Shown: positions 42,085 through 52,977, counted from the first letter of the stretch. The stretch is DNA of 64,000 bases from Aidingimonas halophila (GCF_900106955.1 NZ_FNNI01000004.1:310001-374000), one strand, 5' to 3'. Notes: generated by a model from the letters alone, not told the origin. A program made the numbers and translations.

Positions 42085-42543
42085 GTGTACATACCGTTGC
42101 GAATAGATGAAGTGCCGTCTTCAGAGGCGCCGATGGATCTACTGCTTTTGGCAGACCCCTCTGAAAATGCGATCAAAGAGTACCTGAATCAGTCCAGGTG
42201 TTTCGTCGCCTATGCCAACGATATGGTGGTCGGATCTTGTGTACTCAAGCCGATTGCGGGAGGCATGGTGGAATTGATGAACATTGCCGTTTCACCATCG
42301 CATCAACAGAGTGGCATCGGAACGCGGCTGCTGAAACATGTTATCGATAAAGTGAAGGAGTCGGGTGCCAAGGGCCTGGAGGTTGGGACTGGCACCTTCG
42401 GTTACCAGCTTACCTTCTACCAACGGCAGGGTTTCAGGGTTGATCGCATCGATAAGAACTTCTTCTTGAAGAACTATTCAGAGCCAATCGTTGAAGATGG
42501 AGTGCAGCACAATGATATGCTTAGACTGACTCTCGACTTTTGA
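42085..42543 (+). CDS. GNAT family acetyltransferase
   Basis: 152 aa from a GTG at 42085. MVELMNIAVSPSHQQSGIGTRLLKHVI is the acetyl-CoA loop and GTGTFGYQLTFYQRQGFRVDRIDKNFF the C-terminal part. Likely co-transcribed with the LysE gene, perhaps acetylating an exported compound. Start uncertain. Confidence 0.82.
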   Translation: MYIPLRIDEVPSSEAPMDLLLLADPSENAIKEYLNQSRCFVAYANDMVVGSCVLKPIAGGMVELMNIAVSPSHQQSGIGTRLLKHVIDKVKESGAKGLEVGTGTFGYQLTFYQRQGFRVDRIDKNFFLKNYSEPIVEDGVQHNDMLRLTLDF

Positions 42544-42593
42544 GGCGATACGTCATACCAACGAACTGTTTGACAATGTAATGCACGCGGCAA

Positions 42594-42860
42594 GTGCGTG
42601 ATTGTGGTGTCATGCATACGAGCGCGAACCCCCAGGCCCCCGAGTCAGCCATCTGGCTCGGGGGCTTGTCGTTTGTGTTGTTGAATGATTGGTTAGCGAT
42701 CGATAGTTATCGCGTGGGGATGTCTCCGCACGGCCCTGCGCAACTCCAGGAGGCGAACGTGGCTATCGAATATGGGCCCGTCAGTGAGCCTTGGGGCGTG
42801 CGGCGGTTCTATGTTCGCGATCCTTTCGGTCGGTTGATCAATCTATTGCAGCATGAGTGA
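42594..42860 (+). pseudogene. VOC/glyoxalase C-terminal fragment
   Basis: The end of the frame, EYGPVSEPWGVRRFYVRDPFGRLINLLQH, is the last beta module of a VOC-superfamily enzyme. The front half does not fit the family, so it is a remnant. Confidence 0.6.
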
Positions 42861-42897
42861 TGATGGGCATGGTTTGTGGCAACGCTGCGCGCTGCAT

Positions 42898-43160
42898 CGC
42901 GACTGAAGTCGCTCCTACAAAAAACCGTCTATCGTGATGGTTTTAGTGCTCGATTCAGCTAATTATCGCAACTGAAGCTGCTCCTGAAAAACCCGTTGGT
43001 CGGGATATTTTTATTGCTCGATTCAAGTGCTTATATCGACTGAAGTCGCTCCTGAAAAACCCGTCGATCGTAATGGTTTTAGTGCTCGATTCAACCAATT
43101 ACCTCGGCTGAATCGCACCTGCAAAACCCGTCGATTGTGGCAGGTTTGGTGCTCGATAAT
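42898..43160. repeat. Four tandem 68-bp repeats built on a REP hairpin
   Basis: Units start at 42901, 42970, 43038 and 43106 (periods 69, 68, 68). Each begins GACTGAAGTCGCTCCT, the palindrome GCGACTGAAGTCGC, then AAAACCCGTCGATCG and TTTTAGTGCTCGATTCA. Copies diverge left to right. Single copies of the unit occur at 44068 and 49387. Confidence 0.8.
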
Positions 43161-43168
43161 CCGTTGAT

Positions 43169-43369
43169 CGTCTGGGCCGTGTGCAGAAATTGCCCTTTGA
43201 ACCCGATTGCGAGATCATTGCCGAGAAGTTCCGCGCCATCCTCGCCTCGTTGGTAGGTGCCGTGGCTGTTGCCAAGCGTCTGCCCGGGGGGTAGGAGCGT
43301 CAACACATTCTGAATGCCGCCCAGCGCCGGATCCTGCAGATGCTCGGGGTCGGTGAAAACGAACAGGAA
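43169..43369 (-). pseudogene. Gene fragment of unknown origin
   Basis: Minus strand reads FLFVFTDPEHLQDPALGGIQ then VLTLLPPGQTLGNSHGTYQR and GNDLAIGFKGQFLHTAQTI without a start or end. It looks like natural coding sequence but no family is recognised. Confidence 0.35.
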
Positions 43370-43401
43370 AGAATGCTGCGTGCCGCTGGGCAGAACAGTG
43401 G

Positions 43402-44049
43402 ATGGAGGCTATGACCGATAAAGAAATCACCAAGACCGAAATTCTCAACAAGGTGTATACCGCAGACGACCACGAACAGCTAAGAGATGCCTATAAAGCG
43501 TGGGCGACCGACTACGATAGTGATCTGGCCGAGCTTGGCTATGTCGCCCACATCACCAGCGCCGAGGCGTTGGATCAGGCGCTGGGCGGCAATCACGAGG
43601 CGGTGATTCTCGATGCCGGTAGTGGTACCGGGCTGGTAGGTGAGGAGCTCGTGAAGCGTGGCTACAGGACGCTGGATGCGCTGGACTATTCTTGGGAGAT
43701 GCTGGATGAAGCGGCATCCAAGAACATCTACCGTTCGCTGTTACAGGCGAACATGACCATGCGCTTGCCGCTGGAAGATAACGCCTATGATGCGGTTATC
43801 TGTACGGGTACCTTCACTTACGGCCATATCACCGCGGATGGGTTCGATGAGTTGGTCCGTGTGACCCGGCCGGGCGGGGTGATTACCTTTACCGTGCGCG
43901 AGGGGGCATACGAGGAGTATGGTTATCGGGCGCGGATGCTGGATCTGGAGATCAAGGAGGCGTGGGAATTGGTGAGTTTCTACGATACGCCTTACCAGAT
44001 CGAGGAAGGCAATGTCTGCAAGATGTGTACGTATCGGGTGCTGGGGTAA
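43402..44049 (+). CDS. Class I SAM-dependent methyltransferase
   Basis: 215 aa (or from ATG 43411). VILDAGSGTGLVGEELVKRGY is motif I, with LDALDYSWEMLDEA and AVICTGTFTYGHITADGFDELVRVTRPGGVITFTVR. It resembles Williams-Beuren-type small methyltransferases. Substrate unknown. Flanked by REP-type repeats. Confidence 0.85.
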   Translation: MEAMTDKEITKTEILNKVYTADDHEQLRDAYKAWATDYDSDLAELGYVAHITSAEALDQALGGNHEAVILDAGSGTGLVGEELVKRGYRTLDALDYSWEMLDEAASKNIYRSLLQANMTMRLPLEDNAYDAVICTGTFTYGHITADGFDELVRVTRPGGVITFTVREGAYEEYGYRARMLDLEIKEAWELVSFYDTPYQIEEGNVCKMCTYRVLG

Positions 44050-44067
44050 CCGAGAAAGGGGCGCATC

Positions 44068-44135
44068 GCGACTGAAGTCGCCCCTACAAGCCCCGTCGAG
44101 CGTATAGGTGTGTGCGGTGCTTGATGAGCCACGAA
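44068..44135. repeat. Single REP-type unit
   Basis: GCGACTGAAGTCGCCCCTACA followed by CCCCGTCGAGCG and GGTGCTTGATG, the same unit as the tandem repeats at 42898. Confidence 0.65.
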
Positions 44136-44162
44136 CAACGTCTGAAGTGTCTCCTGCCTGGA

Positions 44163-44417
44163 TCAGTAGTGGTACCGAAGTTGGGCAATAAGCAAGGTGT
44201 CATCCATGACTTTATAGACCATTCGGTCTGCTTCGCTGATTCGGCGAGACCAGTAACCGATCAGGCTGTGCTTAAATGGTTCGGGCTTGCCGATGCCGTC
44301 GAAAGGCTCTCGTTTCGTTTCCTTGATCAACTTGTTGATTCGGTTAAGGATCTTTTTGTCGGTTTTTTGCCAGTACAGGTAGTCTTCCCAAGCGTGTTCG
44401 GAGAAGATGAGCTTCAT
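44163..44417 (-). CDS. yoeB: YoeB toxin
   Basis: 84 aa. KLIFSEHAWEDYLYWQKTDKKILNRINKLIKE, then REPFDGIGKPEPFKHSLIGYWSRRISEADRMVYK and the terminal RYHY are the YoeB ribosome-dependent mRNA interferase pattern with catalytic Glu, Arg, His and the last Tyr. Overlaps the antitoxin gene by 4 bp. Confidence 0.95.
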   Translation of the reverse strand: MKLIFSEHAWEDYLYWQKTDKKILNRINKLIKETKREPFDGIGKPEPFKHSLIGYWSRRISEADRMVYKVMDDTLLIAQLRYHY

Positions 44418-44665
44418 TCGAGAAGTTCCTTTTCCTCTCCGCCACCTTGTTCCAGTTCGGCAACGGATTCCAGCAGACGACGGGCATTTTTAGGCGCACG
44501 AAGAAGGTATGCGGTTTCCTGCAATGCTTCGTAGTCCTCGAGGGAGATCATTACCACGGATTGCGCCTTGCTCCGGGTGATAATGATCGGAGAATGGTCT
44601 TCACAGACCTGCTCCATGGTTTTGGCGAGATTGGTTCTGGCGGCTGTGTAGCTAATGGCATCCAT
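44414..44665 (-). CDS. yefM: YefM antitoxin (Phd/YefM family)
   Basis: 83 aa. DAISYTAARTNLAKTMEQVCEDHSPIIITRSKAQSVVMISLEDYEALQETAYLL is the DNA-binding N-terminus; the acidic C-terminus neutralises YoeB. It represses the operon with the toxin as co-repressor through the site at 44676-44693. Confidence 0.95.
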   Translation of the reverse strand: MDAISYTAARTNLAKTMEQVCEDHSPIIITRSKAQSVVMISLEDYEALQETAYLLRAPKNARRLLESVAELEQGGGEEKELLE

Positions 44666-44675
44666 TGGTTTCTCC

Positions 44676-44693
44676 TGTACAGATTATTGTACC
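44676..44693 (-). promoter_or_regulatory. YefM operator pair
   Basis: TGTACA at 44676-44681 and TGTACC at 44688-44693 are 12 bp apart, just upstream of the yefM start. This is the spacing and core known for YefM-YoeB operators. Confidence 0.65.
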
Positions 44694-44751
44694 TGTGCAG
44701 AATATAGTACGCTCATGGTTGCAACAAGTACACAGTGACTTCCTGGCCGCC

Positions 44752-46827
44752 TCATTCCCCTGCCTGTCCTGCCGCTGCGAATTCGAGTAGTACGTCGCCC
44801 TGGCCGACCGTGTCGCCTGCCTGGAAATGATAACTGATGACCTGGCCGTCGGCGGGGGCGGTGAGGGTGTGTTCCATTTTCATGGCTTCCATCACCATCA
44901 AGGGGATGCCTTTTTCGACCGGTGTGCCGGGGTCGATGAGTAGCGCGACGACGGTGCCGTGCATGGGGGCGGTGAGGGTCGATTCCGCTTCGCGGTGGCC
45001 GTGGTCGATGGCGTCGAGGCGGCGCCAGTAGAGTCGGGCGATGCCGTTGGCGTCGGCGAGTTCGATGAGGTGGCTGGCCTGACAAGGGATGAGCCGTGCC
45101 TGCAGGCGGCGGCGATGGCCGTCGAGGATGACGGCGATGGCGTCGCCGCTCAGGCGTTGCCGTTCGCCGGTGAGTGTCTCGTCGCCGATGCGGAGCGTCC
45201 AGGGCTCGTGTGCATTGTCGCGATGGCCGTCGACGGTGACGATGGTTTGGGCGTCGTCGGCATCCTGGCTGTGGGCGGGATCGCAGAGGGCAATGCGTAT
45301 CCGGTACGGGGCGTTGAGCCGGAAGCCGTCGTGGCGGTCCCAGGGGGAGTCGCTTGCGCGTTCGTTGCCGAGTCGATCGAGCGCGACCAGGGCAGCCGCG
45401 GCGTAGTCGTCGCTACGGTAGCGGTGGGGGGCGAAGAGCGCGTCGTGATGGTGCTCGATGAAGCGGGTATCGAGTTGCGCCTGCTGGAAGGCGGGGTGCC
45501 CGACCAGCCGTTGCAGGAAGTCCCGGTTGGTGGTGACACCGCGTATGTCGAGTGCCGCGAGTGACCGGGTGAGCGTGGCGAGCGCCTGGGGGCGGTCGTT
45601 GCCGTACACGATCAGTTTGGCGAGCATGGGGTCGTAGTGCATGGAGACGGCATCGCCGCTATCCACGCCGCTGTCGAGGCGCACGCGGGATGGGTCGAGA
45701 CCGGCGCCGTCCCGGTCGAGGGCGAAGCGTTCCAGCGTGCCGGTGGCGGGCAGGAAGTCATTGGCCGGGTCTTCGGCGTAGAGGCGCGCTTCAATACTGT
45801 GGCCGGTGAGGGTCAGTTCGTGTTGCGCCAGCGGCAGCGGTTCGCCCATGGCGACGCGAAGTTGCCACTCCACCAGGTCCTGACCGGTGATCATTTCGGT
45901 GACCGGGTGCTCCACCTGCAGGCGGGTGTTCATCTCCATGAAGTAGAAGCTGCCATTCTGACCTTGTGAAAAGTCCAACAGGAACTCGACGGTGCCGGCG
46001 CCGATGTAGCCGATTTCCTTGGCGGCACGCACGGCGGCTTCGCCCATTGCGTGGCGCAACTCGGGCGTCATGCCGGGGGCGGGTGCCTCTTCCAGCACTT
46101 TCTGGTGGCGGCGCTGCACCGAGCAGTCGCGTTCGAACAGGTAGACGCCATTGCCGTGGCTGTCGCAGAACACCTGGACTTCGACATGGCGCGGCCGAGT
46201 CAGGTACTTCTCGATCAGCATGCGGTCGTCGCCGAAGGCGGCCCGGGATTCGCGGCGGCAGCCGTCCAGCGCCGCCTGGAATTCGGCGGCGGATGCCACC
46301 ACGCGCATGCCCTTGCCGCCCCCGCCGGCGCTGGCCTTGAGCAGTACCGGGTAGCCGATCCTGTCGGCTTCGGCCTGCAGGCGCTGGTTGTCCTGGTCGT
46401 CGCCGTGATAGCCGGGCACCAGCGGCACACCGGCGTTGGCCATGCGGGCCTTGGCGGCGGACTTGTCGCCCATGGCGGCAATCGCCGAGGCGGGCGGGCC
46501 GATGAAGGTGACGCCGGCACGGGCGCACGCATCGACGAAGTCGGCATTCTCGGCAAGAAAGCCGTAGCCGGGGTGGATGGCCTGGGCGCCGCTGCGTCGG
46601 GCGGCTTCGAGCACGGCATGCTGATCGAGGTAGCTGTCGCGGGCGGCGGCGGGGCCGATGCGTACGGCTTCGTCGGCCTCGCGAACATGCTTGGCATGGG
46701 CGTCGGCATCGGAGTAGACGGCCACGCTGCGCAGGCCCATGCGCCGGGCGGTACGCATGATGCGGCAGGCGATTTCACCGCGGTTGGCGATCAGCAGTGT
46801 GTCGAAACGGTGTCGCTCTACCATCAC
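44752..46827 (-). CDS. liuD: Methylcrotonyl-CoA carboxylase, biotin-carrying alpha subunit
   Basis: 691 aa. Biotin carboxylase part at residues 5-450: ANRGEIACRI, ASAGGGGKGM, EMNTRLQVEHPVTE. The C-terminal biotin domain has VMEAMKMEH with the biotinylated lysine. It carboxylates 3-methylcrotonyl-CoA together with the beta subunit at 47707, a step of leucine and isovalerate breakdown. Start overlaps the liuC stop by 4 bp. Last gene of the operon; no liuE (HMG-CoA lyase) follows. Confidence 0.93.
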   Translation of the reverse strand: MMVERHRFDTLLIANRGEIACRIMRTARRMGLRSVAVYSDADAHAKHVREADEAVRIGPAAARDSYLDQHAVLEAARRSGAQAIHPGYGFLAENADFVDACARAGVTFIGPPASAIAAMGDKSAAKARMANAGVPLVPGYHGDDQDNQRLQAEADRIGYPVLLKASAGGGGKGMRVVASAAEFQAALDGCRRESRAAFGDDRMLIEKYLTRPRHVEVQVFCDSHGNGVYLFERDCSVQRRHQKVLEEAPAPGMTPELRHAMGEAAVRAAKEIGYIGAGTVEFLLDFSQGQNGSFYFMEMNTRLQVEHPVTEMITGQDLVEWQLRVAMGEPLPLAQHELTLTGHSIEARLYAEDPANDFLPATGTLERFALDRDGAGLDPSRVRLDSGVDSGDAVSMHYDPMLAKLIVYGNDRPQALATLTRSLAALDIRGVTTNRDFLQRLVGHPAFQQAQLDTRFIEHHHDALFAPHRYRSDDYAAAALVALDRLGNERASDSPWDRHDGFRLNAPYRIRIALCDPAHSQDADDAQTIVTVDGHRDNAHEPWTLRIGDETLTGERQRLSGDAIAVILDGHRRRLQARLIPCQASHLIELADANGIARLYWRRLDAIDHGHREAESTLTAPMHGTVVALLIDPGTPVEKGIPLMVMEAMKMEHTLTAPADGQVISYHFQAGDTVGQGDVLLEFAAAGQAGE

Positions 46828-47645
46828 GATGATGTCCCGTCGGGAGATGGCCAGTTAGGGGTGCGTTTTTCGAAGAAGGCGGCCATGCCTTCCTGCCCCT
46901 CGTTGCTGACGCGAAGCTGGCTGATGACGCGGCAGCAGTGCTCCCGGGCGGTTTCCATGCTGGCGTCGCCGGCGACGTGTTCAAGCAGGATCTTGGTGGC
47001 GCGTTGCGCCTGGGGCGAGGCCTCGAGCAGCGTATCGAGCATGGCGTCCACGGCATTGTCGAGGTCGTCGTGGGCTTCCACCCGGTGGATCAATCCCAGT
47101 TCCAGCGCCATGCCGACCTTGATGACCTCGGAGGTCAGGGCATAGCGGCGCATCTGACGCATGCCGATGGCGCGCTGTACGTAAGGGCTGACGACTGCCG
47201 GGGAGAGCCCGATCCGGACCTCCGAGAGACAGAAGGTCGCCTGTTCGGAAGCGATGGCGATATCGCAGCAGGCCACCAACCCGACGGCGCCGCCGAAGGT
47301 CGCACCCTGTACACGGCAGACCGTAGGACAGGGGAGTGTGTCCAGCGCGTGCATCATGCGGGCGAGTTCGCGGGAATCGGCGAGGTTGTCATCGAAGCTG
47401 TACTCGACCATGCGTTGCATCCAGCCGAGATCGGCACCGGCGGAGAAGTGCTTGCCGGTCGACGACAACACCAGCGCCCGCACCTCGTTGCGTTCGGCAG
47501 CCGCCGCCAGTTGATCGAGATGATGATTGAGTTCGGCGATCAAGTGATCATCGAAGGCGTTGTGCACCTCCGGCCGGTCGAGTGTCAGCCAGGCGACCCC
47601 GCGGGCGTCGATGTCCAGGTGGGTAAAACGCGTGGTATCGGGCAT
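46824..47645 (-). CDS. liuC: Methylglutaconyl-CoA hydratase
   Basis: 273 aa from the ATG at 47645 (GGAGA upstream). Crotonase fold: LDRPEVHNAFDDHLIAEL, SSTGKHFSAGADLGWMQRM (oxyanion hole), QGATFGGAVGLVACCDIAIA with the catalytic region, and the C-terminal FFEKRTPNW typical for this enzyme. It hydrates 3-methylglutaconyl-CoA to HMG-CoA. Confidence 0.9.
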   Translation of the reverse strand: MPDTTRFTHLDIDARGVAWLTLDRPEVHNAFDDHLIAELNHHLDQLAAAAERNEVRALVLSSTGKHFSAGADLGWMQRMVEYSFDDNLADSRELARMMHALDTLPCPTVCRVQGATFGGAVGLVACCDIAIASEQATFCLSEVRIGLSPAVVSPYVQRAIGMRQMRRYALTSEVIKVGMALELGLIHRVEAHDDLDNAVDAMLDTLLEASPQAQRATKILLEHVAGDASMETAREHCCRVISQLRVSNEGQEGMAAFFEKRTPNWPSPDGTSS

Positions 47646-47706
47646 ATCGGTTCTCCATCTCGTGTACGAGCCCCACCGTTCCGACACGTTGTCTCTGGCG
47701 TGGGGA

Positions 47707-49314
<1,608 letters not shown>

Positions 49315-49359
49315 CACGGTTCCTCGCTGGTGGGCGATGTGTTGATCGCGAAGGCGGAT

Positions 49360-49473
49360 GGGCCGGCCTCACGGCCGGCATCGCGACTAAAGTCGCTCCT
49401 ACAATGGCTTGCTCGATGTTGGTGTCGTGGGAGCGGTTTCAACCGCGATGCGGGGCGCGAGCCCGCCTCTTGG
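49360..49473. repeat. REP-type hairpins between liuA and liuB
   Basis: CCGGCCTCACGGCCGG hairpin, then GCGACTAAAGTCGCTCCTACA, then GGAGCGGTTTCAACCGCGATG with GGGCGCGAGCCC. Intra-operon REPs usually affect mRNA stability. Confidence 0.7.
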
Positions 49474-50643
49474 TCAGGTGGATTCATCGAAGACCTCGCG
49501 GCCGATCAACATCCGCCGTATCTCGCTGGTGCCGGCGCCGATCTCGTAGAGCTTGGCGTCGCGCAGCAGGCGACCGGTGGGGTAGTCGTTGATGTAGCCG
49601 TTGCCGCCGAGAAGCTGGATGGCGTCCAATGCAACCCGGGTGGCGTTTTCGGCGCAATAGAGGATCACGCCGGCGGCGTCCTTCCTCAATGCCTTGCCAC
49701 GGTCGCAGGCACCGGCGACGGCGTAGAGATAGGCGCGACAGGCGTTCAGGGTCGTCACCATGTCGGCGACCTTGCCCTGCACCAGTTGGAACTCGCCGAT
49801 CGCCTGACCGAACTGCTTGCGCTCGTGGAGGTAGGGCACTACCACGTCCATGGCCGCCTGCATGATGCCGATGGGACCGGCGGCCAGCACGGTACGTTCG
49901 TAGTCGAGCCCGCTCATCAGTACGCGCACACCTTCGTTGACCTCGCCGAGCACGTTCGCTTCCGGCACCTCGCAGTCCTGAAACACCAGTTCGCAGGTGT
50001 TGGAGCCGCGCATACCGAGCTTGTCGAGCTTCTGGGCGGTGGCGAAGCCGGGGAAATCGCGCTCGACGATGAACGCGGTGATTCCTTTGGAGCCGGCGTC
50101 CGGGTCGGTCTTGGCGTAGACCACCAGCACGTCGGCATCGGGGCCGTTGGTGATCCACATCTTGTTGCCGTTGAGGATATAGCGGTCGCCGCGCTTCTCG
50201 GCCTTGAGCTTCATGGAGACCACGTCGGACCCGGCGCCCGGCTCGGACATCGCCAGCGCCCCCACGTGTTCGCCGCTGATCAGCTTGGGCAGGTACTTGG
50301 CCTTCTGCTCGGTGGTGCCGTTGAGGGTGATCTGATTGACGCACAGGTTGGCGTGGGCGCCATAGGAGAGCCCGACCGAGGCGCTGGCGCGCGAGATCTC
50401 CTCCATGGCGATGCAGTGGGCGAGATAACCCATGCCGCTACCGCCGTATGCCTCAGGCGCAGTGATGCCGAGCAGCCCCATGTCGCCGAACTTGCGCCAC
50501 AGGTCGCCGGGGAAGTCGTTCTGCGCGTCGATCTCCGCGGCGCGTGGGGCGATCTCGTCACGGGCGAAGGCGTTGACCTGATCGCGCAGCATGTTCAGTT
50601 CGTCGTCGAGGCCGAAGTCGAGGGGCCGGTAGGGCGTGTGCAT
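49474..50643 (-). CDS. liuA: Isovaleryl-CoA dehydrogenase
   Basis: 389 aa. Acyl-CoA dehydrogenase with [36 protein letters not shown] and [21 protein letters not shown] (FAD binding), [30 protein letters not shown] and the C-terminal [41 protein letters not shown]. The glutamate in YERTVLA region is at the IVD-type position. First gene of the operon. Confidence 0.94.
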   Translation of the reverse strand: MHTPYRPLDFGLDDELNMLRDQVNAFARDEIAPRAAEIDAQNDFPGDLWRKFGDMGLLGITAPEAYGGSGMGYLAHCIAMEEISRASASVGLSYGAHANLCVNQITLNGTTEQKAKYLPKLISGEHVGALAMSEPGAGSDVVSMKLKAEKRGDRYILNGNKMWITNGPDADVLVVYAKTDPDAGSKGITAFIVERDFPGFATAQKLDKLGMRGSNTCELVFQDCEVPEANVLGEVNEGVRVLMSGLDYERTVLAAGPIGIMQAAMDVVVPYLHERKQFGQAIGEFQLVQGKVADMVTTLNACRAYLYAVAGACDRGKALRKDAAGVILYCAENATRVALDAIQLLGGNGYINDYPTGRLLRDAKLYEIGAGTSEIRRMLIGREVFDEST

Positions 50644-50690
50644 GGCGTGCTCCCATCCGTATCGGGGCTATGTGCCTAGGCTAGGATCGT

Positions 50691-50706
50691 TTGACGTTAA
50701 CGTAAA
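50691..50706. promoter_or_regulatory. Palindrome upstream of liuA
   Basis: TTGACGTTAACGTAAA with a perfect ACGTTAACGT centre, about 50 bp before liuA. It looks like sites I associate with the MerR-type regulator LiuR, but no such gene is in the window. Confidence 0.45.
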
Positions 50707-50779
50707 GTGCAACTTTGGGGTGTCGATATATGCGGAGTTGCTTCTTTGACAGACGTCGGGAGTGGCCTACAGTTGAGAA

Positions 50780-50795
50780 TAGACCGGTTTGTCTA
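50780..50795. promoter_or_regulatory. TetR-type operator
   Basis: TAGACCGGTTTGTCTA, arms TAGAC and GTCTA, immediately upstream of the TetR start; similar to the TAGACCnnnnGGTCTA boxes of some TetR proteins. Probably autoregulatory. Confidence 0.6.
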
Positions 50796-50809
50796 GTAAT
50801 GGAGTGGCC

Positions 50810-51388
50810 ATGACAGGTACGACACGCGAACGTCTCCTCGATACGGGGCTGAACATGCTGCTGCAGCACGGATACAACGATCTCGGCATCATGGCGCTGC
50901 TGGAAGCGACACAGACGCCCAAGGGATCGTTCTATCACCATTTCCGAAGCAAGGAAGACTTCGCGCTGCAGGTGATCGATCGCTACATGGAAACGGTGCA
51001 TCAGGGCTTAGGTGCCTCCGTGGGTGATCGCTCCTTGCCGCCGCTGGATCGTGCCCGTCGATTCTTCGAGCTGTCACGCGACAAATATCGCGAGGATGGG
51101 TACCTCGGGTGCATGCTCGGTGGGCTCGGTCAGGAGCTGTCCGGAGTCAATCCCGTCTTTGCGGAGAAGATCGAGTGGTGCTTTTCCGTGGTGATAGAGG
51201 GTATCGCGACGTGTCTGGAGGAGGCCCGCCAACAGGGGGAGATTCCACCGGACTCCGATCCCAGGGAAATGGCCAATCTGTTGCTGAACTGTTGGGAGGG
51301 AGCGGCCCTCCGCAGCCGGTTGAAGCGAGATCCGGCACCGCTGGACCGCATGCTGGATTTCTATTTTGCAGCGGCGACCTGCGCCTGA
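50810..51388 (+). CDS. TetR family regulator divergent from the liu operon
   Basis: 192 aa from ATG 50810 with GGAG upstream; the TTG at 50789 is inside the operator. HTH in RERLLDTGLNMLLQHGYNDLGIMALLEATQTPKGSFYHHFRSKEDFALQVID. The ligand domain ends LLLNCWEGAALRSRLKRDPAPLDRMLDFYF, as in AcuR/NemR-like members that sense reactive small molecules. Control of liu is possible by position, but the target box near liuA is of another type. Confidence 0.87.
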   Translation: MTGTTRERLLDTGLNMLLQHGYNDLGIMALLEATQTPKGSFYHHFRSKEDFALQVIDRYMETVHQGLGASVGDRSLPPLDRARRFFELSRDKYREDGYLGCMLGGLGQELSGVNPVFAEKIEWCFSVVIEGIATCLEEARQQGEIPPDSDPREMANLLLNCWEGAALRSRLKRDPAPLDRMLDFYFAAATCA

Positions 51389-51545
51389 TGCATCACGTCG
51401 GGGCGAGAGCGGGTTGCCAGGGAGGTAACCGCCAACGGCGGTTCGGGAGCGAGATGTGCCCGAGGCATTGCGGGGCGTCCATTCTCGCGGACCTGCCGTG
51501 ATGCCGAGGGGAGCCATGACATCCTGATGTAGGCGGAGGTGTAAC

Positions 51546-52175
51546 ATGACAACAACAACCGGACCGGGCTATCGGCTTGAAGGCACGATGCTCGAAATCT
51601 GTTCCTGTGAGGTTCCCTGCCCCTGTTTCATCGGCGAAGACCCGGATGGCAATGAATGCTTCGGCGTGATCGCGTTCCATCTCGATAGCGGCCATGCGCA
51701 CGGCGTGGATATATCCGGCCTGACACTGATGAATGTCGCGTATATCCCGGGCAATGCCCTGGCGGGCGGCTGGCGCTCGGTGGTGCTGATCGATGACAAG
51801 GCCGATGATGCGCAGCACGAGGCGTTGATGGAGGCCTTCGGTGGCAAGCTGGGCGGCCCGCTGGCCGATCTGGCGGGGTTGATCGGTGAGCTGGTTGCCG
51901 TCGAACGAGTACCGATCGAGTATGACACGCATCAGGCACAAGGGCGGCTGCAGGCCAAGGGAATGGTCGAGGCGGAACTGATGCCGATCCAGTCTTCGCC
52001 GGATGGCACAACGGCAACGATTCACGACAGTGCCTTTACGACAATCAAGGGTGAGCCGGCCTATATCGGCAAGTCCCGGCGTTATCAGGTCAACCTGCCA
52101 CAGTACGACATGAGCTGGTCGTTCGAAGGGCGCAATACCATGCAGACGGCCTGGCGGATGGAGCATCAGCCATGA
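51546..52175 (+). CDS. DUF1326 domain protein
   Basis: 209 aa with a strong GGAGGTG ahead of the ATG. LEGTMLEICSCEVPCPCFIGEDPDGNECFGVIAFHLDSGHAHGVDISG is the DUF1326 start, with a C-x-C...C-x-C cysteine group that may bind metal. The next gene (DUF2182) overlaps by 4 bp. The two families are commonly paired; function is not established. Confidence 0.85.
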   Translation: MTTTTGPGYRLEGTMLEICSCEVPCPCFIGEDPDGNECFGVIAFHLDSGHAHGVDISGLTLMNVAYIPGNALAGGWRSVVLIDDKADDAQHEALMEAFGGKLGGPLADLAGLIGELVAVERVPIEYDTHQAQGRLQAKGMVEAELMPIQSSPDGTTATIHDSAFTTIKGEPAYIGKSRRYQVNLPQYDMSWSFEGRNTMQTAWRMEHQP

Positions 52176-52957
52176 ACACGGCCGTTGCGGAACGCGCTGC
52201 CTGGCGGGGCGCGCCGGTGCTGCTGCTGGCCATCGTGCTGGCGTGGTCGCTGGCCATCGGTGCTGAACTGACCGGTTCCGTACAGTGGGTGCATCATCAT
52301 CGGTTGATGGTCGATGGGGTCAGTCCATGGTTCAGTCTGGCACTGTTTCTGCTGGCCTGGCAGATACACATTGCCGCCATGATGTTGCCCACGGCGTTAC
52401 CGATGATCGGGTTGTTCCGTCAGGTGGCCGGTGTGCAACGTCATCCCGGCCTGGCGCGAGCGGGTTTCCTGGGCGGCTACCTGGTGGTCTGGACGCTCTT
52501 CGGGTTGGCGGCGTTGGTGGGTGATGCGCTGTTGGATAGCATGATACAGCGGTGGCACTGGTTGATGCACCGACCGGAATGGGTTGCCGGTCCGATCCTG
52601 GTGATGGCCGGTACCTTCCAGTTCTCCGAACTCAAGGAGCGATGCCTGGATAAGTGTCGTCAGCCGCGCTCTTTCTTGATCAATCATTATCGGCAGGGGG
52701 TGTCGGGAGCCTTCTCGCTCGGGCTGCGCCACGGCCTGTTCTGTCTCGGCTGCTGCTGGGCGTTGATGGTGGTGATGTTCATCGTCGGCATCGCCAATCT
52801 GCTGTGGATGGCGCCATTGGCCCTGTTGATGCTCTATGAAAAGGTGGGGCGCCACGGACGTCGCGTCGCGCGTTCATCGGGTGCCGCACTGATGCTCATC
52901 GGTATGCTCGTCATTGCCGATCCGGCCTGGATGCCGAATCTGTTGCCGGCCCATTGA
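52172..52957 (+). CDS. DUF2182 membrane protein
   Basis: 261 aa with about six helices. WQIHIAAMMLPTALPMIGLFRQ, FSELKERCLDKCRQPRSFL, and GLRHGLFCLGCCWALMVVMFIVG hold the conserved His, Met and Cys residues of DUF2182, which suggest metal binding in the membrane. Works with the upstream DUF1326 protein by coupling. Confidence 0.85.
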   Translation: MNTAVAERAAWRGAPVLLLAIVLAWSLAIGAELTGSVQWVHHHRLMVDGVSPWFSLALFLLAWQIHIAAMMLPTALPMIGLFRQVAGVQRHPGLARAGFLGGYLVVWTLFGLAALVGDALLDSMIQRWHWLMHRPEWVAGPILVMAGTFQFSELKERCLDKCRQPRSFLINHYRQGVSGAFSLGLRHGLFCLGCCWALMVVMFIVGIANLLWMAPLALLMLYEKVGRHGRRVARSSGAALMLIGMLVIADPAWMPNLLPAH

Positions 52958-52977
52958 CGACATGTGACGACAAACGA

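Noticed and set aside
42898-43160. CRISPR array
   Set aside because: The repeats are 68 bp without distinct spacers, decay gradually, and are based on a REP palindrome; there are no cas genes.
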